DNA of 50,445 bases, from positions 1-50,445 of the forward strand of contig JAAEPD010000470.1 in the NCBI GenBank assembly GCA_024222455.1, read 5' to 3'. The position numbers and the translations under genes were made by a program. Positions 6,615-16,782 of the stretch are shown piece by piece (the stretch's first letter is position 1; every line of letters starts with the position of its first letter). The notes below the pieces were generated by a model. The model was not told the origin of the DNA and did not search any database. It saw only the letters and a program-made list of their open reading frames with translations. This DNA is from Aureispira sp. Lineage in GTDB: Bacteria > Bacteroidota > Bacteroidia > Chitinophagales > Saprospiraceae.

Positions 6615-8300
6615 ATGTCCAATCAAGAGTACCGTTCAGATATCGAGATTGCTCAAGCAGCAAAGTTGCGCCACATTAGAGAAATTGCAGCAAAACTAGA
6701 TGTAGAGGAAGATGACCTAGAGTATTATGGAAAATACAAAGCTAAGTTGCCTTTAACATTGATAGATGATGAAAAGGTGTCTAAAAGTAACTTAGTTTTA
6801 GTCACTGCCCTGACCCCTACACCAGCTGGTGAAGGAAAAACTACTGTAACTATTGGTCTAACAGAGGGATTGAATAAAATAGGCAAAAAAGCAGTAGCTG
6901 TATTGCGTGAACCTTCTTTGGGACCAGTCTTTGGTATCAAAGGTGGCGCAGCGGGGGGAGGTTATTCGCAAGTAGTGCCTATGGAGGATATAAACTTACA
7001 TTTTACAGGTGATTTTTCGGCTGTAGAAAAAGCGAATAACTTATTATCTGCTCTGATTGATAATAATCTACAAAGCAAAGATCGTTCTTTAGGTCTGGAT
7101 CCTAGACGTATTGTCTGGAAACGTGTGATGGATATGAATGACCGTTCATTGCGTGAAATTACCCTAGGACTAGGAGGAGTAGGTAATGGAATACCTCGGA
7201 CTGGTGGTTTTAATATTACACCTGCATCTGAGGTTATGGCTATTTTGTGTATGGCTACTAGTCGAAAAAATCTAAAAGAACGTCTAGGCAATATTTTGGT
7301 AGGTTTCACTAGAGACCGAAAGCCTGTTTATGCTAGAGACTTGAATGCAGAAAACGCAATGGCTATTTTGCTTAAAGATGCCATAAAGCCTAATTTAGTG
7401 CAAACACTAGAGGGCAATCCTGCTATTATACATGGAGGCCCATTTGCCAATATTGCTCAAGGTACTAATACAATTGTAGCTACTAAGATGGGGCTGTCTT
7501 TGGGAGACTATGTTGTAACAGAGGCAGGTTTTGGAGCAGATTTGGGTGCAGAGAAATTTTTGAACATAAAGTGTGTGGCAGGTGGATTGAGACCTAGAGC
7601 TATTGTTTTGGTTGCAACAATCAAAGCATTGCGTTATCATGGTGGTGCACAGAAAAAAGAGTACAATACACCTAATGCAGAATATGTCCAAAAAGGATTG
7701 CCCAACTTAATTAAGCACATCGAAAATTGTAAAAAATACAGTATCCAACCAATCGTAGCGATCAATGCTTTTAGCAATGATCTTCCAGAAGAAATCCAAC
7801 TGGTGAAAGATGCTTGTGCAGAATTAGGAGTGCAAGCAATACTATCTGAAGGATGGGCCAAAGGGGGAGAAGGTACAGAAGAGTTGGCCAAAGCTTTAGT
7901 GGCTGTTATTGCTAAAAGAAAGAGCCATTTCCAATCTTTGTACGATTGGTCTATTCCTATTAAAGAAAAGATAGAAAAGATAGCTGCCGAAATTTATGGG
8001 GCAGATGGTGTCGATTATGATGCTAAAGCCCTACGAGATTTGAAACAAATTGACAAATTAGGCTTGAATGGCTTACCTGTCTGTATGGCAAAAACACAAA
8101 AATCCCTTTCGGATAATGCTAAATTGCGTGGTCGTCCAACAGGATTTAGAGTAACTGTTCGAGAGTTTGAATATGCAGTAGGAGCAGGATTTGTAATTCC
8201 AATATTGGGTAATATGATGCGCATGCCAGGCTTGCCTAGTGTGCCAGCCTCTGAAGGGATGACTATAGATGATGATGGGGTAATCTCTGGATTATCTTAG
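6615..8300 (+). CDS. fhs: Formate-tetrahydrofolate ligase
   Basis: This cytoplasmic enzyme makes 10-formyl-THF from formate, THF and ATP in one-carbon metabolism. The 561-aa length is normal for the family. The ATP-binding P-loop TPTPAGEGKT is at 67-76. The signatures REPSLGPVFGIKGGAAGGG and the C-terminal MPGLPSVPASE are also present. The start ATG fits the family N-terminus. It is followed by a strong terminator. Identification is secure from the conserved blocks. Confidence 0.97.
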   Translation: MSNQEYRSDIEIAQAAKLRHIREIAAKLDVEEDDLEYYGKYKAKLPLTLIDDEKVSKSNLVLVTALTPTPAGEGKTTVTIGLTEGLNKIGKKAVAVLREPSLGPVFGIKGGAAGGGYSQVVPMEDINLHFTGDFSAVEKANNLLSALIDNNLQSKDRSLGLDPRRIVWKRVMDMNDRSLREITLGLGGVGNGIPRTGGFNITPASEVMAILCMATSRKNLKERLGNILVGFTRDRKPVYARDLNAENAMAILLKDAIKPNLVQTLEGNPAIIHGGPFANIAQGTNTIVATKMGLSLGDYVVTEAGFGADLGAEKFLNIKCVAGGLRPRAIVLVATIKALRYHGGAQKKEYNTPNAEYVQKGLPNLIKHIENCKKYSIQPIVAINAFSNDLPEEIQLVKDACAELGVQAILSEGWAKGGEGTEELAKALVAVIAKRKSHFQSLYDWSIPIKEKIEKIAAEIYGADGVDYDAKALRDLKQIDKLGLNGLPVCMAKTQKSLSDNAKLRGRPTGFRVTVREFEYAVGAGFVIPILGNMMRMPGLPSVPASEGMTIDDDGVISGLS

Positions 8301-8324
8301 ATAATAGTGTATTTAAGTTTTTTG

Positions 8325-8359
8325 AAGTAGGATATGGCTTTGTCATATCCTACTTTTTT
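8325..8359 (+). terminator. Intrinsic terminator after fhs
   Basis: A perfect 12-bp stem (AAGTAGGATATG/CATATCCTACTT) with a 7-nt loop runs into six T's. It lies 25 bases after the fhs stop, just before the convergent minus-strand gene. Confidence 0.85.
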
Positions 8360-8394
8360 ATTGTGAACTATGATTTGAGGAGGGAGTCTGCATA

Positions 8395-9840
8395 TTAGAA
8401 ATTAATGTCTAGTACAAAACTGAGATGATGAAGGTCTCCCTTGTTGAAAATTGCTTGATAATCATTAGAATAATCTTCTAAGGCTTGTCTGTAGGTATAC
8501 AATAATCTAAAATCTAGCCCTTGCAAAAACTTATCGAAATGATAGCGAATATCCATTGCATAGTTGAGGAAGGGTATTTGCTGGTATTTATTCCATTGAT
8601 ATTGATCAATATTTGGCGATTTTAGGTAAGCAACTGTCCAATCAATGCTTAAGCTAGAGAGCTTTGGAGGGATGTAATTGAGCTTAGCTACCAACATATG
8701 GGTGTTGCCTAAACCTTCAATTCTAAATCGAGGTATAGTTGTATAGAACTTTTCGCGCCCTAACTCTCTAGGAAATAAATAGCGTCCAGTTTCTGCAATA
8801 TATGTATAATTGGTAGAGAAGGTAAAGCCCCAACGACTAAGCCCTATTTGACTACTTATCAAATTAGTACGTTGGTCTAGAGAATGATATGCATAATGAT
8901 AGTTCTCATTTCCTCCTTTGTTGATAGGATCTTGACGAAGGAATTGTACCCCCGTGAAAAATTTTGTTTGACCAAACTTCTTATTGAAATCAGCCTGTAG
9001 CCATAAGGTATTTGATATGTTTTCTATGAAATAATCCCATACTTGAAATTTGAAATTTGAGTTAGGTTGGAATTGAGCAGAAGCAATTCCAACCCCTGCA
9101 GTCTTGAGATGATGATTGTATTCTGAAGCATCTCCATGAGTAGTATATCCACTACCATAAAATCCAATAGCTTCCTTGATCGGATACCAATGTGTCATTG
9201 CTCTAGAGCTGACACCATGAATCCATCCTAAGTTGAAACGAAACTTATCTAATTCAACAATTTGACTCCAAAATCCAGCAAAGCTATAAGCTTTCATTCT
9301 AGTATCTTGATAGTTCATCAGAGGTGTTTCAAGACCTATTTTACCATATTCTACAAAAGAGCCTTTCCTAAAATAGTATTTGATATATAATTGTTCTAAT
9401 CGATCTAAATCTGTTTTGTTGTCTGGATGTTTAATATCAAACAATTGCAATTCCCAACGACTTCGACCTCCTCCAATAGGATCAATAGCACCCAAATCAG
9501 AAGAGCCTATATTGTAAATGAATACACCCTCAACACCTAACTGAAATCCCTTCCATATAGCTGTGTGGTAAGCAAGTAGCCCTCCCAAACCATTGGCATA
9601 ATATGTAGATAAGGGCCCTTTATTGGATGTGGTCATAAAATAGTAGCGCATATGCCCTGAAACATGTCCTTTAGAAAAAAAATCTTTTAAGCAGTGTAAA
9701 GGTTTTTTTTCATGGGCGTTGCAGGAGCTTTGGGAGAGGCTATCTATATTTGCTGCAGAATTCTTGAATATATTATGCTGTTGGCTATAGCCACTATAAA
9801 TTATTACCAATACCAATATGATAGTAGATAGATGTTTCAT
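8395..9840 (-). CDS. Outer-membrane beta-barrel protein (OprD-like porin)
   Basis: The 481-aa product has an N-terminal signal peptide (cut probably after YSGYSQ) and many alternating aromatic/polar beta-strand segments. It ends in a C-terminal LDINF with terminal Phe, as expected of a BAM substrate. The overall pattern, with tracts such as RMKAYSFAGFWSQ and WIHGVSSR, resembles the OprD/OprB-type substrate-specific porins found in Bacteroidota. That family call comes from pattern, not alignment. The substrate is unknown. It is probably transcribed alone, since a terminator of the upstream minus-strand gene lies between. Confidence 0.6.
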   Translation of the reverse strand: MKHLSTIILVLVIIYSGYSQQHNIFKNSAANIDSLSQSSCNAHEKKPLHCLKDFFSKGHVSGHMRYYFMTTSNKGPLSTYYANGLGGLLAYHTAIWKGFQLGVEGVFIYNIGSSDLGAIDPIGGGRSRWELQLFDIKHPDNKTDLDRLEQLYIKYYFRKGSFVEYGKIGLETPLMNYQDTRMKAYSFAGFWSQIVELDKFRFNLGWIHGVSSRAMTHWYPIKEAIGFYGSGYTTHGDASEYNHHLKTAGVGIASAQFQPNSNFKFQVWDYFIENISNTLWLQADFNKKFGQTKFFTGVQFLRQDPINKGGNENYHYAYHSLDQRTNLISSQIGLSRWGFTFSTNYTYIAETGRYLFPRELGREKFYTTIPRFRIEGLGNTHMLVAKLNYIPPKLSSLSIDWTVAYLKSPNIDQYQWNKYQQIPFLNYAMDIRYHFDKFLQGLDFRLLYTYRQALEDYSNDYQAIFNKGDLHHLSFVLDINF

Positions 9841-10004
9841 TGTGCTTGTCTCTAATCCTATATGAAAGTTAAATTACTATTTGTTTACAGATCAAAGGTC
9901 TAACCTGTAGAGCCAAGAAATAGTGATAATGATCACACTGGCATATAAAATTTCAAAAAAGGCTTAAAATCTTATTGATTATTTGGATATAGATTGGTCA
10001 AAAG

Positions 10005-10041
10005 AAAAAAAGCCACTTGTTCCATAAAGGTCAAGTGGCTT
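10005..10041 (-). terminator. Intrinsic terminator, minus strand
   Basis: On the minus strand AAGCCACTTG (10041-10032) pairs with CAAGTGGCTT (10019-10010) and is followed by a run of T's (10009-10005). It lies just beyond the end of the T9SS protein gene at 10085. Confidence 0.8.
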
Positions 10042-10084
10042 TGCTTTGTGTGAGAAAGCTAAAAATGTATTCAGTAATCTGAAC

Positions 10085-12622
10085 CTATCTTATAATTTGA
10101 ATTCGTTTGTTATAAACCTGATTAGCAGTTTTTACAGATAAAATATACATACCTCTAGGCAATTGTTGTATCTCTATTGGCTGCTTGAAATTATCTAACT
10201 GAGTGTGTACAAGCTGTCCTGTAGTCGTATAGATTTGTACAGTTTCTATTAAATCAGTTGACTGTATTTGTATATGTGTTTTTGCAGGATTAGGAAATAC
10301 TTGTATTTCGTTGTTGCGTAAAGCTTTTTTATCTACAGCTGTAGCTACAGGCGAAATAGTAACCACACTTGATATAGAATTAGTACCTATTTCGTTATTA
10401 TTTTTATTAATTAGACGAATATTGTCAATGCTTATAACCATTGTTTGTGGACCAGGAGAAGAGGAACGAAGTATATCTTCAATAATTGTAAAATATAAAG
10501 TTCCAATTTGACCATAACCAGAGATATTGATTCTATCCTTACGAGCTACAGCGACCTCCAACTTTCCTTGTTGACTGAAATCATATCGGACATCCATTAA
10601 GTCATTACCCAACCAAGAGGTCATGAAATCAGCGTCTACCGATCCATATTCTACCAAATCAGGATCGTAATTGATGGTGAAAGCAACTCCATAAACATCT
10701 GTAGCTAAGCTATTGACAGTGCCAAGGTTGATAGGTAATGCCACTTTATCTTTAGGCGAAGCAGTAGCCGAATTGACATATATAGGCAATTGTCCTGTTG
10801 CAGAACTTGTACTTCGTACATAAGATTGTCCATAGTTCTGAACAATAGCATTGGCATCATTTAAATCTATTAAACCATTACCATCGCAGTCAATATGTTT
10901 ATAATCGGGTAGGCCTGCCAAAGCACCAACTACATTCCAATCTTGAGCAGAAACTCCTGCCCATGTTGTACCAGTAGAACTTCGAGGGAATCCTTGTTGT
11001 CCATAAGCTAAAGCAATAGGTAGTAAATCCCAGTTGTTGGCAACAGTATTGTCATCAGTATCTCCAGGCCAAACACAGCCATTAAGTCCAATAGTAACAG
11101 TTTTTATAGCAGCACCTGCAGTTCCTGAAGAGGATACCGTAACGGTATAAACTCCAGGGCATAGGCCTTGAATAACAGCAGCATTACTACCATTACTCCA
11201 GTTATAAGCATAAACACCACCTCCACCAGAGGCTGTTGCTGCAGCAAATCCATTGCAAGTTGTGCCTGAGGTGTCACAGGTGGCAGGCGAGGATTGTATG
11301 GTTACTTGCAAACTAGAACAAACACCAGTTGTCCAGGTACTGACACCATTACTTTGAGCTATACATGCATTAGGGTAAGTAACTTGGTTACAACCACAAA
11401 CTGGTTGGTAGGTTGTAGCACAGTTGATATTTGGATTAATTAGACTAGAATCTATACATGGAGAATTTCCACTTGTACTATCACAAGCTACACTAACTGG
11501 AATACTATAGTGATTTTGGTTAGCATCATAAACGTTTAACGTGTATTGGTAAAATGGGCATAAATTAGCCCTAGTAGAATTTGTGTCGCCATCATTCCAA
11601 ACAAAGGTAAGTGGAGCTAGAGGTTGTTGATTGGTGGTGGTGTCAACAAGGTACCCAAAGCTATAAGCTCCATCACATGCCCCATTGCAGTTGGTTGCAT
11701 TGCTTGAGCTAGATTGCATGACGATGTAGTTCCCTGTATTATTTCCATAGCCTCCACATACATTATTGGTATCTGTTATTGTTACCCAAACACTACAAGA
11801 ATCTGTACTTGCTGTAGAATCTGTTGTAATCAAAGTCATCAGGTTGGTACCTATATCTTGGCAGTCAAAAGTATAAGAGGAACTAATTGTTCCTGTGGGG
11901 CCAATAATATATCCAGAACCTCCTGAAATAGGGGTGCCTAGAGGAATGGTACTCAAATCTTGGGCAGTGATAGTAGCCAAGCCGTTTATATCTAAATTTA
12001 GATCAAATGCTGAGACACAACTGGCTCCACCCAAATTATTGCAACCTACCATAATAGTTTGTGTATAGGCATTTTGTGCTCCATCTGTCACTACTACAGT
12101 ATAAATAGTATTAGAGCAAAGATTTGTTCTATTGCTATTGGTGTTACCATCACTCCAAGAGAAAGTATAAGGAGCTGGAGCTTGGTTGTTACTATTTGGG
12201 TCAGCAATACCTTGGAAGGTAGCTTGTCCATTACAAGTACTACAGTTGCTTGAATTGTTTAGATTATAAGTAAGTTGATAATTATTACTACCACTAGTGC
12301 CTTGTCCACAACTGATAATGACACTATCTGTATAACAAGTCGAATTAACTTGGCAGACTGAAACTAAATAAGATCCATTGCTTAAACTGCTAACATCTAT
12401 AGTTGTAGATGCTTGGACTAAATTAGAATCTGTTAAAGAGCCTACTGTAATAATATAAGCCCCTCCATTATTAAGTGCTATGCCATTAGAATCAACAACT
12501 TGGATAGTTAAGTTGCAACTAGTGTCTATAGTTGTTTGCAGGCTTTGTGCACTGAGTGATGTAGGGAGTATTATATATATCGCCAATAGGCAGTTGACTA
12601 ATAATGATGTAAGTATCTTCAT
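10085..12622 (-). CDS. T9SS-secreted adhesin-like protein with Kazal-, dockerin- and cohesin-like regions
   Basis: This is a surface or secreted protein. The start chosen is the Met of MKILTSLLVNCLLAIYI, a clean signal peptide ending near LSAQS; an upstream in-frame ATG (12679) would spoil the signal. The 845-aa protein has two SprB-like repeats (CNGQATF..., CNGACDGAYSF...). A Kazal-like Cys-rich domain follows (PVCGCNQVTYPNACIA, about 390-438), then another SprB-like repeat. An EF-hand/dockerin-like segment (GDTDDN and DCDGNGLIDLND, about 515-595) is followed by a cohesin-like beta domain (about 610-725). A type A T9SS sorting domain (VFPNPAKTHIQIQS ... PRGMYILSVKT) ends the protein. Ligand and role are unknown. 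Confidence 0.8.
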   Translation of the reverse strand: MKILTSLLVNCLLAIYIILPTSLSAQSLQTTIDTSCNLTIQVVDSNGIALNNGGAYIITVGSLTDSNLVQASTTIDVSSLSNGSYLVSVCQVNSTCYTDSVIISCGQGTSGSNNYQLTYNLNNSSNCSTCNGQATFQGIADPNSNNQAPAPYTFSWSDGNTNSNRTNLCSNTIYTVVVTDGAQNAYTQTIMVGCNNLGGASCVSAFDLNLDINGLATITAQDLSTIPLGTPISGGSGYIIGPTGTISSSYTFDCQDIGTNLMTLITTDSTASTDSCSVWVTITDTNNVCGGYGNNTGNYIVMQSSSSNATNCNGACDGAYSFGYLVDTTTNQQPLAPLTFVWNDGDTNSTRANLCPFYQYTLNVYDANQNHYSIPVSVACDSTSGNSPCIDSSLINPNINCATTYQPVCGCNQVTYPNACIAQSNGVSTWTTGVCSSLQVTIQSSPATCDTSGTTCNGFAAATASGGGGVYAYNWSNGSNAAVIQGLCPGVYTVTVSSSGTAGAAIKTVTIGLNGCVWPGDTDDNTVANNWDLLPIALAYGQQGFPRSSTGTTWAGVSAQDWNVVGALAGLPDYKHIDCDGNGLIDLNDANAIVQNYGQSYVRSTSSATGQLPIYVNSATASPKDKVALPINLGTVNSLATDVYGVAFTINYDPDLVEYGSVDADFMTSWLGNDLMDVRYDFSQQGKLEVAVARKDRINISGYGQIGTLYFTIIEDILRSSSPGPQTMVISIDNIRLINKNNNEIGTNSISSVVTISPVATAVDKKALRNNEIQVFPNPAKTHIQIQSTDLIETVQIYTTTGQLVHTQLDNFKQPIEIQQLPRGMYILSVKTANQVYNKRIQIIR

Positions 12623-12814
12623 GTGTATGGTATTTTTGATATTTATACAATACAAAGATTTAATAATTATGCAGAGCAAACAAAGACATATACCTTGTAA
12701 ACTTAGATAGTTTACGATTTTTGATATATGAATAACTCTTTGTTTAACTTATTCTTTGCGCTTTTTTGATTATTAAAACTTATATTTATAGCATCATGAT
12801 GCTAAAACTTATTT

Positions 12815-14254
12815 ATGAAAAATTCTAAGTTGATTCAATTACTAAGTATGCTAACTTCTAGAGAACTTACTCGTTTTGAAGACTATGTATACTCACCATT
12901 TTTTAATAAACATAATGAATTAAGAAAATTATGCAGCTATTTGATAAAACAAGCTCCTGAGTTTAGGCAAGAACGTAAACTGCATAAAGAACGAATATAC
13001 AAGCATTTGTATGGTGCCAAGCCATTTGACAATAATATGTTTTATAGTTTATTTTCTAAGTTACTAAAATTATTGCATGAATTCTTGATTCATATAGAAT
13101 GGCAACAATGGGAACGGCAACAGCAAATATTTTTGATGCGAGAGTTGCGAAAACGATTACAGTTTAGACATCAAGCTGTTGCTCAAAAACGTTATGAACA
13201 AGCTGCAAAACCAAATTATGTAGAAGATCTTTATCTAGAAGAATATTGGTTGCACAAAGAATTAGATTTGCAGTTTGTGACCAAAGGAGGGCGTGTTTAT
13301 GACAGCAATTTACAGCAAAAAAATGATTATTTAGATTTGTTTTATATCACCGAAAAGCTCAAAACAGCTTGTGATATGATCAATCGAAATACCATAATTG
13401 GTACAGACTATCAATACCCTTTGTTGGAAGAACTATTGGTACACATCAAGAAAGTACCGCAATATGCAGAGTTGCCTGTCATTAAGATTTATCAGTTAAT
13501 CTTGAATTTATTGCTAAAACCAGATGAGGAAACTATTTATGCAGATCTTATCCAGTTTGTAGTAGAGCATAATAATTCATTTTCGGATGAGGATTTGAGA
13601 GCTGTATATATTTATGCTTTAAACTATTGTGCTACCCGAATCAACAAAGGCCAAATTCGATATTATAAAGAGTCTTTGTATTTGTATAAACAATTGTTAG
13701 GACGACGCTTAATTTATGTAGATGGTTATTTGCCAGCAGGACATTACAAAAATATATTAACAACAGCTGTCCGAACTAAAGATTTTGAATGGGCAGAAGA
13801 ATTTATAGAAGAGCGCAAAAAAGATTTAGCACCTTCTATTAGAGAAAATTCCTATCGTTACAACTTAGCCTTTTTTCATCATGCAACACATCAATATGAC
13901 AAAGCTTTACAAGCTCTGCACAATGTAGATTTTGTCAATCTTTCTTATGCTTTAGGTGCTAAGATTATTCAGATAAAAAGTTATTATGAATTGGATGAAT
14001 ATGAGGCTTTGTTATCTGCAATAGAGGCTTTTACTGTATTTTTGAGACGCAGCAAAAAGATTGCAGCCTATCAGCGTCAAGCTAATCTCAATTTTTTGAA
14101 ATTGACAGGCAGGTTGTGTAAACTACGTGAACAAGTAGGAATTATTAGCAATAAAAAGTATGAGCATAAATATGAGGAACTCAAAAAGGGACTCTTGGAG
14201 TTGAATCCTGTGGCTAATAAGGATTGGTTGGAGAATTGTTTAAATGCATTGTGA
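12815..14254 (+). CDS. Uncharacterized helical protein
   Basis: This is a 479-aa soluble protein with no signal peptide or membrane segments. It is strongly helical, rich in Leu, Tyr, Lys and Glu, and opens with a motif-like stretch LTSRELTRFEDYVYSPFFNK. Similar lineage-specific proteins are common in Saprospiria-type genomes, as far as I recall, but no function is known. The middle and C-terminal parts have the spacing of TPR-like helical hairpins. It overlaps the following membrane protein gene by 11 bases if the latter starts at its first ATG, which suggests translational coupling. Confidence 0.75.
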   Translation: MKNSKLIQLLSMLTSRELTRFEDYVYSPFFNKHNELRKLCSYLIKQAPEFRQERKLHKERIYKHLYGAKPFDNNMFYSLFSKLLKLLHEFLIHIEWQQWERQQQIFLMRELRKRLQFRHQAVAQKRYEQAAKPNYVEDLYLEEYWLHKELDLQFVTKGGRVYDSNLQQKNDYLDLFYITEKLKTACDMINRNTIIGTDYQYPLLEELLVHIKKVPQYAELPVIKIYQLILNLLLKPDEETIYADLIQFVVEHNNSFSDEDLRAVYIYALNYCATRINKGQIRYYKESLYLYKQLLGRRLIYVDGYLPAGHYKNILTTAVRTKDFEWAEEFIEERKKDLAPSIRENSYRYNLAFFHHATHQYDKALQALHNVDFVNLSYALGAKIIQIKSYYELDEYEALLSAIEAFTVFLRRSKKIAAYQRQANLNFLKLTGRLCKLREQVGIISNKKYEHKYEELKKGLLELNPVANKDWLENCLNAL

Positions 14255-14780
14255 CATGATTGAGCAGAAAAAGAAAATCTATTTGGAATCTATCCTAGTT
14301 ATCCTAGTAGGGTTAGGAATATGTACTCTAAATATATATATATGTTGGCCTGATATAAATGATGTTGGTTTAAATCCTGAGTTTATTCTTGTAGAAGGTG
14401 TTGTGTTAGTCAGTATTTATATTGTAAGCATACTGATTTTACGACCATCTACTTGGTTGAATAATCTATCTATTCAAGGTGCATTTATTTATAATTTAGA
14501 AATTATAATATCTTATATTATAATATTTTTTTTAGTAAAAGATCCTAATGGAGGGAGTGCTTTAGACAATACTTTTCGTGTTATATTAGATGATAATGAA
14601 GGTGTCATAAAAAGAATATTGAATATGGGGATTTTATTAGGATTTGCAGGGCTTTATAAAGTTTTAGCATTAGCTCCAGCTCTTTATTTGATAGGGGTTA
14701 TAGATAATCATAGACCCAATTGGACTAAATCTAATGGAACAAGAAATTCAGATATACTAGATGATGATTTTATAAATTAG
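14244..14780 (+). CDS. Four-helix membrane protein of unknown function
   Basis: The 178-aa product has four hydrophobic segments (about 13-35, 45-68, 78-100 and 128-152), so it is an inner-membrane protein. The start is ambiguous: the first ATG overlaps the upstream stop, and a second ATG four codons later (14256) leaves a 1-base gap and may be the real one. No family is recognised. It is 12 bases from the transglutaminase-like gene and probably in one operon with it. Confidence 0.6.
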   Translation: MHCDMIEQKKKIYLESILVILVGLGICTLNIYICWPDINDVGLNPEFILVEGVVLVSIYIVSILILRPSTWLNNLSIQGAFIYNLEIIISYIIIFFLVKDPNGGSALDNTFRVILDDNEGVIKRILNMGILLGFAGLYKVLALAPALYLIGVIDNHRPNWTKSNGTRNSDILDDDFIN

Positions 14781-14792
14781 ATCATTATCTTT

Positions 14793-15464
14793 ATGGATAT
14801 GGAGAATAAAGAGAAATACACAATGCCTGCATTCTATATGGATAGCGACCATTCGGATGTAATAGATTATACACATCAAGCTATAAAAGGCATTAGCAAT
14901 AAAAAAGATCAGATTATACAACTGTTTTATACTGTTCGAGATGGCTTTAGATACAATCCTTACCATGTTGTCTTGAAACCTTATGCACTAAAAGCTAGCC
15001 ACTTGTTGACTAAAGACTATGGATATTGCATCGAAAAATCAAACTTGTTTGCAGCTGCAGCTAGAGTGTTGGGGGTGCCTAGTCGATTAGGTTTTGCTAA
15101 CGTGCGTAACCATTTAGCTACCTCAAAATTGGAGGAATATCTGAAAAATGATTTACTGGTTTTTCATGGTTATGCAGAGGTTTATTTAGAGGGGAAATGG
15201 GTGAAAGCTACCCCTGTATTTGATACAGAGTTGTGCAAAAAAATGGGTGTGGCTCCACTAGATTTTGATGGAGAGCAGGATAGTGTTTTTCAGGAATCGG
15301 ATAAAACAGGTAACCCATTTATGGATTATGTAGATGATCATGGCGTATTTCATGATGTGCCTTTGGTGGAGTTTGAAAATGAGATGCGTAAGCATTATCC
15401 ACACTTATTTAATCATCAGATTAGAACTGATAAGTTTCATTTTGAGTTTGAAGAACGTTCTTAG
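14793..15464 (+). CDS. Transglutaminase-like domain protein
   Basis: This is a 223-aa cytoplasmic papain-fold protein. The likely catalytic Cys is in DYGYCIEKSNLFAAAARVLG, the His in FHGYAEVYLEGKW, and the Asp in ATPVFD, in the order and spacing of transglutaminase-like cysteine proteases. No signal peptide is present. Its substrate is not predictable. It lies 11 bases before xseA. An alternative ATG lies two codons downstream. Confidence 0.8.
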   Translation: MDMENKEKYTMPAFYMDSDHSDVIDYTHQAIKGISNKKDQIIQLFYTVRDGFRYNPYHVVLKPYALKASHLLTKDYGYCIEKSNLFAAAARVLGVPSRLGFANVRNHLATSKLEEYLKNDLLVFHGYAEVYLEGKWVKATPVFDTELCKKMGVAPLDFDGEQDSVFQESDKTGNPFMDYVDDHGVFHDVPLVEFENEMRKHYPHLFNHQIRTDKFHFEFEERS

Positions 15465-15474
15465 ACCATATTGA

Positions 15475-16656
15475 ATGCAAAATACCAATTCCAATACCCC
15501 ACAACAGTTTTCTTTATTTGAACTCAACCAACACTTACATAGAGTGGTGGCTTTCAATATGCGTCAGCCTATCTGGATTCGCTGTGAGTTGGCAGATGTG
15601 AGCAACAGTAGAGGAAACCTGTATTTATCTTTGGTAGATAGAGATGAATATAAGGTACGTGCTAAGGCCAATGCAGTATTTTGGAAAAGTGATCAGAACC
15701 GAGTACATAAGAAGATTGGAGATTCGCTTTGGACGATCTTACAGGCAGGGAGTCAGGTTTTGATGGAGGTATTGGTTGAGTTTACGGAGTTGTATGGTTT
15801 TCAACTGATAGTTAAAAACGTAGATTTAAGTTTTACGGTAGGGCAATTGGAGTTGCAGCGTATAGCCACTATGCGCAAGTTGGAGGCTGACCAATTTTTT
15901 GATCTTAATAAACAGTTAGATTTTAATATAGTTCCTCAGCGTATTGCTGTTATTTCTTCCAAGACTGCTGCTGGGTTGCAAGATTTTTTGAATCAATTGC
16001 ATCAAAATCCTTATGGATATACCTTCCGAACAGAGCTTTTTGCTGCTGCTATGCAAGGTGCTAATGTAGAGACCGAAGTTGTACAACAGATAGAAATAAT
16101 AGAGGCAAGACAAACAGAGTTTGATTGCATAGTCATCGTACGTGGAGGTGGTGCCCGCCTAGATTTAATGGGTTTTGATAGCTATAAACTGTGTGTGGCA
16201 ATTGCTACTAGTGAACTGCCTATTATAACTGGTATTGGGCATGATATAGATGAAGTATTAGCAGATCTAGTGGCCCACCAAGCCTTAAAAACGCCTACTG
16301 CTGCTGCTGAATTTTTGGTAAACCAAGTGTTGAATTTTGAGGCCACCTTGGAGCAAACTTATTTGCAAATAACACAGTTTGCACAGCATCATATCCAACA
16401 GGCTCAAGTCTATTTAGAAACAACTGAACAAAAGTTAGGTTTGTTGGTACAACAGCATTTGAATTATCATACTCAATTATTACAAAATCTAGAAGAAAAG
16501 GCAAAATTACTTGACCCTCAAAATACTTTGGATAGAGGTTTTTCTATAGTCACTAATCAAGATGGAAAGGTATTGAATACGATAGAAGAAGCTAAGTCTG
16601 GGGATATACTGAAAATCCGATTTGGAGATGGAGATATAGAGGTGGTGGTGAGGTAA
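15475..16656 (+). CDS. xseA: Exodeoxyribonuclease VII large subunit
   Basis: XseA is the catalytic subunit of ExoVII, a processive single-strand-specific DNA exonuclease used in mismatch repair and damage processing. The N-terminal OB-fold is visible (IRCELADVSNSRGNLYLSLVD), as are the core sequences RIAVISSKTAAGLQDF, IVRGGGARLDLMGFD and GIGHDIDEVLADLVA, and the C-terminal DRGFSIVTNQDGK. The 393-aa length is slightly short for the family. The small subunit gene xseB lies separately at 22019. ExoVII has been linked to maturation of some retron msDNAs in E. coli, but its presence here is probably housekeeping. Confidence 0.95.
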   Translation: MQNTNSNTPQQFSLFELNQHLHRVVAFNMRQPIWIRCELADVSNSRGNLYLSLVDRDEYKVRAKANAVFWKSDQNRVHKKIGDSLWTILQAGSQVLMEVLVEFTELYGFQLIVKNVDLSFTVGQLELQRIATMRKLEADQFFDLNKQLDFNIVPQRIAVISSKTAAGLQDFLNQLHQNPYGYTFRTELFAAAMQGANVETEVVQQIEIIEARQTEFDCIVIVRGGGARLDLMGFDSYKLCVAIATSELPIITGIGHDIDEVLADLVAHQALKTPTAAAEFLVNQVLNFEATLEQTYLQITQFAQHHIQQAQVYLETTEQKLGLLVQQHLNYHTQLLQNLEEKAKLLDPQNTLDRGFSIVTNQDGKVLNTIEEAKSGDILKIRFGDGDIEVVVR

Positions 16657-16745
16657 TAGGTTTTTAGGTAATAAATAATAGATGAAGAACTAATAGATAA
16701 ACCAGAACTAAATTCCTTTTAGGAATTTGGGGGAGGTTTAGAGAT

Positions 16746-16782
16746 TATTCGTAATTAAATAATTTGTAATTCGTAATTGAAT
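16746..16782 (+). repeat. Iterated GTAATT leader before the SDR gene
   Basis: The sequence repeats TTCGTAATT and TTTGTAATT units and ends AATTGA two bases before the ATG. A related run precedes the next gene (17661-17707) with the same join to the start codon. The function is unknown. Confidence 0.5.

Noticed and set aside
7407-7891. Antisense open frames inside fhs
   Set aside because: They are shadows of a highly conserved gene; their products are low-complexity or Cys/Ser-rich.
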